Below are positions 1-5,011 of a stretch of 7,422 nt of DNA, one piece after another. This DNA comes from Deltaproteobacteria bacterium. Lineage in GTDB: Bacteria > Desulfobacterota > Desulfobacteria > Desulfobacterales > JAUVGT01. A program made the position numbers and the translations under genes. The stretch lies in the NCBI GenBank assembly GCA_030593645.1, contig JAUVGT010000248.1, positions 1 to 7,422 on the forward strand, given 5' to 3'. The notes beneath the pieces were generated by a model. It was not told the origin of the DNA and did no database searches. It saw only the letters and a program-made list of their open reading frames with translations. Positions within the stretch are counted from its first letter, which is position 1. Every line of letters starts with the position of its first letter.

Positions 1-2024
1 TTTTCATTCCCCCCGGTTCCGATTCGAAGAATAAATAATCCCTGCCCGGCACGGGTACGGATTTTGACTCCGGGCATAAAAACTAGTTTTTTACGGAGAT
101 CTGCGGCAATCTCATCACTCGAACGATCCCGGTCTTTTAACGGTTTTAACGCGATGCGCATCTCCCCGGAATTTGACCCCCGTGCCCGCCAGCTTGAACC
201 GCCGATAAAAGATACTGTGTTTTCAATTTCAGGTACTTCATGCTTTACAATGGTCTCAATTTTTTGAAATATTTGATCAACCAGTTCAAGCCGGGTACCC
301 ACGGCGGATTCCGCGTAAACCCTGACCTCCCCCTCATCGCTGGCCGGCATCAATTCAACACCCACCAGGGGAATCAAAAAAAGACTGAATAAAAACACCA
401 GGAAAACCGACCCCAGAACCATTATTCGATGGTTAAGGGCTAAACGAAGTATTTTAAGATATTCACTTTCAAGACGGATAAAAAAGTGCTCAATAACCTT
501 AAAAATCTTCCAGCTACGCACACTGTGAACACCGTTTTCAGTGTACTGAATACTGGTGGATCGTACTCGCGACGCCAGCATGGGCACAAGTGTTAATGCC
601 GCAATCAGGGAACACCCCAGTGAAAAGCTCACAACATACGATAATTCTTTAAACATGATCCCCGACATGCCGCGTACAAAGATAAGCGGCAGGAAAACAA
701 CCAGCGTAGTTAAAGTACTGGCAATAACCGCCGCCATCACTTCCTGGCTCCCTTTAACAGCTGCCGATTGGGAGTCTTGCCCTGCTTCGCGAAGCCGGAA
801 TATATTTTCCAGTACCACAATCGCATTGTCCACCAGCATGCCGACTCCAAGTGCCAAACCGCCGAGTGTCATCAGGTTTAACGTAAATCCATTGAAATAC
901 ATGAGTGCGAATGTGGCAACCACAGATATGGGAATCGTGGTGGCGATTATGGCTGTACTGGGAATATTCCTTAGAAAAAGGAGCAGTACAATGATGGCCA
1001 GTATGCCTCCATATATAATAATGGTGCCCACGTTGGTAATGGAACGCTTGATATATTCAGAAGTATCGATAATGGGGATAATATTCAGTTGGGGAATATC
1101 ACGGTTAATTTTCTCAATCTCTTTAAGCACACCGGTGGCCACCTCCACGGTGTTTTTCCCGGACTGCTTGTTGACTGAAAATCGGATACCCGTTTTGCCA
1201 TTTACCCGGACAATCCGGGTTACTTTTTCCCACGCGTCTTCTACGGAAGCGATCTCTTTCAACTGGATCGGAACCCCATCCCGTATGGCAACGACCGTAT
1301 TTCTTAATTCATCCAGGTTGTTGAAAATGCCCGGTGTTCTGATGGTAACATCGATCAGCCCCTGCTCGATTGAACCGGCCGGCAGATTAATGTTCTCTTC
1401 CCTGAGCCGGTTTAAAAGCTGATCAATCGGAAGCCCTAAAGCCTTTATTTTCGTTTCGTCCAGGTTGACATGGATTTCCCGGCTCAATCCCCCCCGAATA
1501 TCCAGTGAGGCCACCCCCGGTACTCTTTCGATCCGATTTTTAACCTGGTTGTCGATAATCTTCCGGGCTTCGATCGGATCCAGATTGGTGGAAGCACCCA
1601 TAATAAGAATCGGGAAAGAGGCCAGATCATATTTGCGCAGTCTCGGTCTTTCCGCGTCCGCTGGAAGACGGGGTATCACCCGATCCAGACGGTCCCGGAC
1701 ATCGTTGGCAGCCGCGTCCAGATCTATACCCCATGCAAATGCAACCCGAACACTGCTTCGGCCTTCAGCGGAAACCGAAGAGACCTCTTCCACACCGGGT
1801 ACCGCGCTCATGGCTTCTTCCACAGGACGGGTGATCAACTCTTCGATTTCTTCGGGGCTTGCGTTTTCATAATTCGTGGAAATACTGAGCATCGGGAAAG
1901 TAATATCGGGCATCAGGTCGATGGAAAGTCGGGACAAAGAAATACCGCCCAGAATAATAATGATCAACGATACCATAATGGTTAAAACAGGACGACGTAC
2001 AGAAAATTGGGAAATGTTCATCAT
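1..2024 (-). CDS. RND efflux transporter, AcrB/HAE1 family (C-terminus cut by window edge)
   Basis: Inner-membrane proton-driven pump that would export hydrophobic or amphiphilic compounds together with the adaptor encoded just upstream. The first 674 residues are visible; AcrB/MexB-like proteins are about 1,030-1,050 aa, so roughly the last third (the later membrane segments and part of the C-terminal porter domain) lies off the left edge. Seen: TM1 at about 12-30 after the N-terminal ISQFSVRRPV; the large N-terminal porter/docking loop; TM2-TM6 between about 335 and 482; TM7 at about 530-553; then ELMPASDEGE (557-566), the usual start of the second porter half. TM4 carries GMLVDNAIVVLENIFR, with Asp399 matching AcrB Asp407 and Asn400 replacing Asp408. 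Start: ATG at 2024 is chosen over ATG at 2021 because AGGA (2036-2033) lies 8 nt upstream and the start overlaps the adaptor stop as ATGA. No frameshift is seen. Substrate cannot be told from sequence; family assignment is secure. Confidence 0.95.
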   Translation of the reverse strand, partial: MMNISQFSVRRPVLTIMVSLIIIILGGISLSRLSIDLMPDITFPMLSISTNYENASPEEIEELITRPVEEAMSAVPGVEEVSSVSAEGRSSVRVAFAWGIDLDAAANDVRDRLDRVIPRLPADAERPRLRKYDLASFPILIMGASTNLDPIEARKIIDNQVKNRIERVPGVASLDIRGGLSREIHVNLDETKIKALGLPIDQLLNRLREENINLPAGSIEQGLIDVTIRTPGIFNNLDELRNTVVAIRDGVPIQLKEIASVEDAWEKVTRIVRVNGKTGIRFSVNKQSGKNTVEVATGVLKEIEKINRDIPQLNIIPIIDTSEYIKRSITNVGTIIIYGGILAIIVLLLFLRNIPSTAIIATTIPISVVATFALMYFNGFTLNLMTLGGLALGVGMLVDNAIVVLENIFRLREAGQDSQSAAVKGSQEVMAAVIASTLTTLVVFLPLIFVRGMSGIMFKELSYVVSFSLGCSLIAALTLVPMLASRVRSTSIQYTENGVHSVRSWKIFKVIEHFFIRLESEYLKILRLALNHRIMVLGSVFLVFLFSLFLIPLVGVELMPASDEGEVRVYAESAVGTRLELVDQIFQKIETIVKHEVPEIENTVSFIGGSSWRARGSNSGEMRIALKPLKDRDRSSDEIAADLRKKLVFMPGVKIRTRAGQGLFILRIGTGGNE

Positions 2025-2040
2025 TTTTTCTTTCCTGCAG
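2021..2040 (-). promoter_or_regulatory. RBS and ATGA stop/start overlap coupling the adaptor and pump genes
   Basis: On the minus strand AGGA (2036-2033) lies 8 nt before ATG at 2024. That ATG shares its last bases with the adaptor stop TGA (2023-2021), a 4-nt ATGA overlap. This arrangement typically couples translation, which would keep adaptor and pump in a fixed ratio. The Shine-Dalgarno lies inside the last codons of the adaptor gene. Confidence 0.75.
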
Positions 2041-3256
2041 GTCTTTTATCCCGACCGGAACCCGATTTTTTACCTTTATTCGACTTGGCAGCATCCGGTT
2101 TGCTGCCCGGCAGGATAATCATCGCGCCGTCTTCAAGTAAATGATGTCCCAGGGTCACCACCATTCCGGTAATGGGTGGGCTAAGCACCTCCACATGTGA
2201 ACCGTTAACAATACCAGTAGTAATCGGAATAAATTTTGCCTTTTTTTCCTGCAAATCAGCCAGAAAAACACCCTGGTCGCCGTTTCGTTTGATCAAGGCG
2301 GAAGCCGGAACCACGATAACATTTTCATGCTCATCGAACTGGATTCGAACACGTGCGAACATCCCCGGCTTTAAAAGTATTTGTTCATTGAGTATTTCGA
2401 CTTCCACACGGGCCTCACGTGATTTTTCCTTTATCAGGGGCGCGATTCGAATCACTTTGCCTGGAAAAGATCGTCCGGGGTAAGCATCGGTCGAAATCAC
2501 AGCTTCAAGCCCCGTTTGAATTTTGGGATAGTCCCTTTCAATCACATGGATGACAGCAATGAGCTTACCGATATCGAGTATGGTGACGATCGGTGTATTT
2601 GGCGCCAACATAGCACCTTCATCCACAAACCGTTCACCCACCACCCGATGACCGATGGTATTGTTTTCCGGCACCATAATCTGAGCATATGATAATCGTA
2701 CCTTAGCCATCTTCAAAGACGCCTTTTTTTGTGTCACCTGGGCGACGGTCACTTTCAGTTTTGCCTGCTGTGTATTAAGTTCAGATCTTGCGGAATCGAG
2801 CTGGGATTCAGAGGCTATTTTTTTTTTCCGCAACAGCTGGGTACGTTCGTACTCACGTTTTGCGTTCTGAAGAATATTTTCCCGTTCCTGCAGATTTGCC
2901 TGAGCCACCATGAGCTCCGCCTCTGACTGAACAACCTGCTGTCTGTACTCTCCATCATCCAAAACGGCTGCCAATTGTCCACCACTTACTACATCTCCGA
3001 TATTCACAAGGATCTTTTCAAGCCGTCCTGAAATTTTCGGTGCCATTATAAATTCGGAAACAGGGTTCAAGGATCCGGTATAACTTCCGATTTCCCGTAT
3101 GGTTGCTTTTTTTACAGGTTCAACCTCCACCGCAACAGGCACGTTTCGGCCCCGGCGAAGGCTGTTCTTTTGTGAATCGGAAGATCTCTGATAAATTTGC
3201 CAGACCCATAATCCGAGCCCTGCGATAATAATAGTGATAATAATTTTTTTATTCAT
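2021..3256 (-). CDS. HlyD/MFP-family periplasmic adaptor subunit of RND efflux pump
   Basis: Periplasmic membrane-fusion protein that bridges the RND pump encoded immediately downstream to an outer-membrane channel. The 411 residues show an uncleaved-looking N-terminal membrane anchor (about 4-21, no lipobox Cys), first lipoyl half (about 68-101, with PKISGRLEKILVNIGDVV), a long alpha-hairpin coiled coil (about 102-191), second lipoyl half (about 192-228), beta-barrel domain (about 229-307) and membrane-proximal domain (about 308-384, including VVPASAL). Length and domain order are normal for RND adaptors. The start is forced: an in-frame TGA lies 8 codons upstream of the ATG and no other start codon lies between. 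The Shine-Dalgarno is weak (GGA 9 nt upstream; a better GAGGA is 18 nt away). Unusual: residues 385-411 form a hydrophilic tail with 9 Lys and 2 Arg. The pump ORF overlaps by 4 nt, so the two genes form an operon read leftwards. Confidence 0.95.
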   Translation of the reverse strand: MNKKIIITIIIAGLGLWVWQIYQRSSDSQKNSLRRGRNVPVAVEVEPVKKATIREIGSYTGSLNPVSEFIMAPKISGRLEKILVNIGDVVSGGQLAAVLDDGEYRQQVVQSEAELMVAQANLQERENILQNAKREYERTQLLRKKKIASESQLDSARSELNTQQAKLKVTVAQVTQKKASLKMAKVRLSYAQIMVPENNTIGHRVVGERFVDEGAMLAPNTPIVTILDIGKLIAVIHVIERDYPKIQTGLEAVISTDAYPGRSFPGKVIRIAPLIKEKSREARVEVEILNEQILLKPGMFARVRIQFDEHENVIVVPASALIKRNGDQGVFLADLQEKKAKFIPITTGIVNGSHVEVLSPPITGMVVTLGHHLLEDGAMIILPGSKPDAAKSNKGKKSGSGRDKRPAGKKK

Positions 3257-3313
3257 ATGATAAAATCCGTTAAATCCTCAGGAACCCCAGATCATAGACA
3301 TTTAAAAATGAGA

Positions 3314-3330
3314 AGTGTTTTGAAACCACT
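3314..3330. promoter_or_regulatory. Candidate operator palindrome upstream of the efflux operon
   Basis: A 17 bp near-palindrome of the form AGTGtTTT-g-AAAcCACT, with one mismatched pair about the central base. It lies 58 bp upstream of the adaptor ATG and just downstream of the weak candidate promoter at 3341-3368, so it would overlap or follow the transcription start. Drug-efflux operons are often repressed by TetR- or MarR-type dimers binding such sites. That role is inference; no regulator gene is present in the window. Confidence 0.3.
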
Positions 3331-3340
3331 CCTGGAAACC

Positions 3341-3368
3341 TTACTATCATGTATTTCGGTTTTGTGAA
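3341..3368 (-). promoter_or_regulatory. Weak candidate sigma-70-like promoter for the efflux operon
   Basis: On the minus strand TTCACA (3368-3363, 5 of 6 to the -35 consensus) and TAGTAA (3346-3341, 3 of 6 to the -10 consensus) are separated by 16 bp. The start point would be near 3334, giving a leader of about 78 nt. The -10 is poor, so this is one possibility in an AT-rich region, not a firm call. Confidence 0.22.
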
Positions 3369-3440
3369 ATCGTAAAATAATCAATTCTTTATATATCAAA
3401 ATTGATGGAATCGTAAAAGTCCGAAAATCGTCTTAATCGT
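3368..3440 (+). repeat. AATCGT direct repeats with an embedded 7 bp inverted repeat
   Basis: AATCGT occurs four times on the plus strand, at 3368, 3409, 3426 and 3435. The first two copies extend to the identical 10-mer AATCGTAAAA (3368-3377 and 3409-3418). Between them is an inverted repeat ATCAATT (3380-3386) / AATTGAT (3400-3406) with a 13 nt spacer. The last two copies lie in or next to the left arm of the long inverted repeat, and the same hexamer appears inverted at its far end (3639-3644). This could be a regulator-binding cluster or part of the repeat element; neither is proven. Confidence 0.4.
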
Positions 3441-3644
3441 CATTTCTCACAAACTTTCGTTATGAGATCGCATCGCTTGTGTCAAATCATTCAATCAAGG
3501 GCAAGGGTTTGTCGCCGTGAGCCGGGTGACACCGTGTCGGGACACGGTGAAATCGGTGAACAAGCAAAATCCTTGAGATGACATAAGATATGCGATCATA
3601 ATAGAATGCTTGTGAGAAATCCGGGCTAGAGTATTTAGACGATT
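3426..3644. repeat. Long imperfect inverted repeat (MITE-like or structured intergenic element)
   Basis: The two arms read as interrupted reverse complements over about 219 bp. Matching blocks from outside inwards are AATCGTCT (3426-3433) with AGACGATT (3637-3644); ATTTCTCACAA (3442-3452) with TTGTGAGAAAT (3610-3620), a perfect 11 bp pair; TTATGA..TCGCAT (about 3460-3473) with ATGCGATCATAA (3590-3601); TGTCA (3479-3483) with TGACA (3579-3583); CAAGG.TTT (about 3502-3510) with AAA.CCTTG; and a perfect centre CACCGTGTC-GG-GACACGGTG (3530-3549). Mismatches and small indels lie between blocks, as expected of a decayed or fold-conserved element. It has no coding capacity and no obvious target-site duplication. 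A non-autonomous transposon (MITE) or a transcribed structured RNA are the main options. Confidence 0.7.
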
Positions 3645-3763
3645 ATCATAATAAAAAAGTTTACATGAATCTATATTTTTTTACAAAATTGGAATGGTTT
3701 TCTTTCAAAGTCGAAGTTCTTTCAAAATGAGCCGGTAATGATTAGAAATGGTTTTTTAATCAA

Positions 3764-3802
3764 GGGGTGTCATAATGTTTATAACACCCCCCCCGTTTTT
3801 TT
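3764..3802 (+). terminator. Hairpin plus T-tract, plus-strand intrinsic terminator candidate
   Basis: GGGGTGTCATAA (3764-3775), loop TGT, then TTATAACACCCC (3779-3790) form a 12 bp stem with a single mismatch position that is a C/A mismatch on the plus strand and a U-G wobble on the minus strand. Extra CCCCG follows, then seven T (3796-3802) and further T-rich sequence. The T-tract is on the plus strand, yet it overlaps the stop codon of the minus-strand lipoprotein gene. On the minus strand the hairpin follows that gene by about 10 nt but is succeeded by A-rich sequence, so it would not be a canonical terminator in that direction. The 5 nt gap before the T-tract weakens the call. Confidence 0.45.
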
Positions 3803-4592
3803 ATATTTTCATCGTTTTTCTAACATCCTTCATTCTCTCTTCAATGATCTTTTCACATTCATCGGCGATCCATCTTTTTTCAATCCCCCAGTACTCAGTA
3901 CTCTGTTTTTTGTTTATTACTGAATTGGCTGCCATGGTGATCAGAACAGCCTGGGCTTTCTGGGTTTTCGAGTATTCTATAGGAATACCGGCCCAGTCAA
4001 TCACTTTATCGATCTGATTTCCGTTTCGATCTTCTAAATAGGGCTCATAATAGAGCCGGTCTTTTCTTTGAAAATATCGCATGGTATGCTGATCATATTT
4101 ATCAATAACCTTAATTGAATCAAAAGGACGATAAACCACCGCAAAAAGTGTATATCCCTGATTACTAGCCGTATCAATACTTGTTAAGATGTAATGTTCC
4201 GGGTTGGGTACCCCATACTCACTTAGAACCCTTTGAAAATATAGAGTAGCATGCTTCATTCTTCTGAAGACCTCACCCGTATCGCCGTCTTCCTCAACCT
4301 GCCCCAATCGTTTTCCATATGCGGAATCATAGGTATCATCCAGTGTGATTTTCGCCTGGGCCTCAATCATTCCCTTATTGATTTCATGAAGATTGGTAGC
4401 AAGATAATATGGCATGGAGGCGATACCTTCCAGTAGGCCGGCTGCGATTTGAAAGGGTGATAAAACCAAATGTCCGATACCTGAAAAAACGGTTTTAAAA
4501 CCGCTGTTTATTGTTGAATTGTTCTGGTTTGTTGCCGCACACGCTGTCATGATTACTAAAATAATGATTATTAGAAGTGCTTTCTTTTTCAT
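3801..4592 (-). CDS. Predicted lipoprotein of unknown function
   Basis: A 263-residue exported protein; I do not recognise its family. The N-terminus is a classic short signal peptide: KKK, then a hydrophobic core of Leu/Ile (5-15), then MTAC with the lipid-modified Cys at 18. Met at -3 is less common than Leu but acceptable. Residue +2 is Ala, not Asp, which in enterobacteria favours outer-membrane sorting. After an Asn/Ser-rich linker (20-30) comes a largely hydrophobic or amphipathic stretch (31-68), then a charged, aromatic-rich mixed domain (about 80-225) with YGKRLGQVEEDGDTGE, YFQRKDRLYYEPYLEDRNG and IDWAGIPIEYSKTQKAQA. A helical charged C-terminus (231-263) ends the protein. Start: ATG at 4592 with AAAGGA 7 nt upstream. 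It is read divergently from the kinase and ends at the 3764-3802 hairpin. Function is unknown; being a real lipoprotein is well supported. Confidence 0.85.
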   Translation of the reverse strand: MKKKALLIIIILVIMTACAATNQNNSTINSGFKTVFSGIGHLVLSPFQIAAGLLEGIASMPYYLATNLHEINKGMIEAQAKITLDDTYDSAYGKRLGQVEEDGDTGEVFRRMKHATLYFQRVLSEYGVPNPEHYILTSIDTASNQGYTLFAVVYRPFDSIKVIDKYDQHTMRYFQRKDRLYYEPYLEDRNGNQIDKVIDWAGIPIEYSKTQKAQAVLITMAANSVINKKQSTEYWGIEKRWIADECEKIIEERMKDVRKTMKI

Positions 4593-4599
4593 TTTTCAT

Positions 4600-4605
4600 T
4601 CCTTT
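4600..4605 (-). promoter_or_regulatory. RBS of the lipoprotein gene
   Basis: AAAGGA on the minus strand lies 7 nt before ATG at 4592. An overlapping ATG at 4599-4597 is too close to the Shine-Dalgarno and in a different frame, so 4592 is the start. Confidence 0.7.
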
Positions 4606-4622
4606 CCTTTTAACTGGCAAAA

Positions 4623-4650
4623 AAAATAAATTTTATAATGCGCCTGACAA
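4623..4650 (-). promoter_or_regulatory. Candidate promoter of the lipoprotein gene
   Basis: On the minus strand TTGTCA (4650-4645, 5 of 6 to the -35 consensus) and TATTTT (4628-4623, 4 of 6 to the -10 consensus) are separated by 16 bp. The start would be near 4617, giving a leader of about 25 nt with the ribosome binding site well placed. An alternative -10, TATAAA (4637-4632), lacks a good -35. Confidence 0.35.
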
Positions 4651-4743
4651 TTAAAACGAACAGCCAATAACCGGTTTTCATAATCATAACCAATAATCAT
4701 GCCAAAATTAGCTTTATCGTTCTATTCTATTGATATATCACTA

Positions 4744-4749
4744 TATAAT
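4744..4749 (+). promoter_or_regulatory. Candidate -10 element for the kinase transcript
   Basis: A perfect TATAAT hexamer reading towards the kinase. No good -35 lies at 16-18 bp (TTCTAT at 4720-4725 is the nearest), so it may need an activator or be chance in AT-rich DNA. If used, the transcript would start near 4756 and carry a leader of about 255 nt that includes the mini-ORF at 4802. Confidence 0.3.
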
Positions 4750-4784
4750 TAGTTTTCGCCCTGTTTTTACTATTGTCTCTATTG

Positions 4785-4823
4785 TAAGGAGAATACATTT
4801 TATGCATACTGAATAAGCAGTAT
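4785..4823 (+). promoter_or_regulatory. Possible leader mini-ORF (MHTE) with strong RBS and a stem-loop at its stop
   Basis: TAAGGAG (4785-4791), the best Shine-Dalgarno match in this leader, lies 10 nt before ATG at 4802. That frame reads Met-His-Thr-Glu and stops at TAA (4814-4816). The inverted repeat ATACTG (4806-4811) / CAGTAT (4818-4823) places the stop codon in a 6-nt loop. The kinase ATG, about 200 nt downstream, has no recognisable Shine-Dalgarno. This could be a regulatory leader ORF or a coincidence of AT-rich sequence. Confidence 0.3.
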
Positions 4824-4928
4824 ATGAATGGTCAATGGAATTTGGTTCTTATGGTCTCACATAAAATGGGACTATATTTTTTTCCAGTTCTCGCGATTAG
4901 AACATTGGATTTCGTTACCCTTTCCCCC

Positions 4929-4944
4929 TTGATTTTAAAATCAA
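4929..4944. promoter_or_regulatory. Perfect 16 bp palindrome upstream of the kinase
   Basis: TTGATTTTAAAATCAA is an exact palindrome with no spacer, ending 67 bp before the kinase ATG. It resembles a dimeric regulator site more than a terminator, since it is AT-rich and has no loop or T-tract. The binding protein is unknown. Confidence 0.3.
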
Positions 4945-5011
4945 AACATATCATAGTCAGCAAATACTCGGATCTTCAGCTCGTAACTCATAAACCACAA
5001 TACTTAAAACC

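Larger units (their letters stand above)
3257..3800. other. Non-coding region between lipoprotein gene and efflux operon
   Basis: No convincing gene is present on either strand. From right to left it holds a hairpin with a plus-strand T-tract (3764-3802), an AT-rich stretch without clear signals (about 3645-3760), the long imperfect inverted repeat (3426-3644), a set of AATCGT repeats with a small inverted repeat (3368-3440), and the candidate promoter, operator and leader of the efflux operon (3257-3368). Short open frames here lack ribosome binding sites and recognisable protein sequence. Confidence 0.7.
4593..5011. other. Divergent intergenic region between lipoprotein and kinase genes
   Basis: AT-rich 419 bp separating divergently read genes. 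Besides the promoter candidates listed separately it contains the direct repeats CCAATAA (4664-4670 and 4690-4696) and ATAATCAT (4680-4687 and 4693-4700), a mini-ORF with hairpin (4785-4823), and a perfect palindrome (4929-4944). A 64-codon open frame (4824-5018) overlaps the kinase start by 7 nt, but it lacks its own Shine-Dalgarno and resembles no protein I know. Confidence 0.6.

Noticed and set aside
556..1872. Long plus-strand open frames (556-1422 and 1465-1872)
   Set aside because: They lie antisense to the RND pump, whose translation shows clear family motifs throughout. The plus-strand products resemble no family and have no operon context.
1867..2094. 75-codon minus-strand frame across the adaptor/pump junction
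   Set aside because: It is in the wrong frame relative to both real genes, which are continuous and overlap normally here. It is not a sign of a frameshift.
3302..3361. 19-codon plus-strand ORF (ATG at 3308) in the efflux leader
   Set aside because: No Shine-Dalgarno and no recognisable sequence; it overlaps the candidate operator and promoter on the opposite strand.
3368..3440. CRISPR-like array from the AATCGT repeats
   Set aside because: The repeats are only 6-10 bp with irregular spacing (41, 17 and 9 bp), and no cas gene is present.
3738..4017. Plus-strand frames over the hairpin and the end of the lipoprotein gene
   Set aside because: They run through the hairpin, C-run and T-tract and antisense to the lipoprotein. 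The Phe-rich translations reflect base composition.
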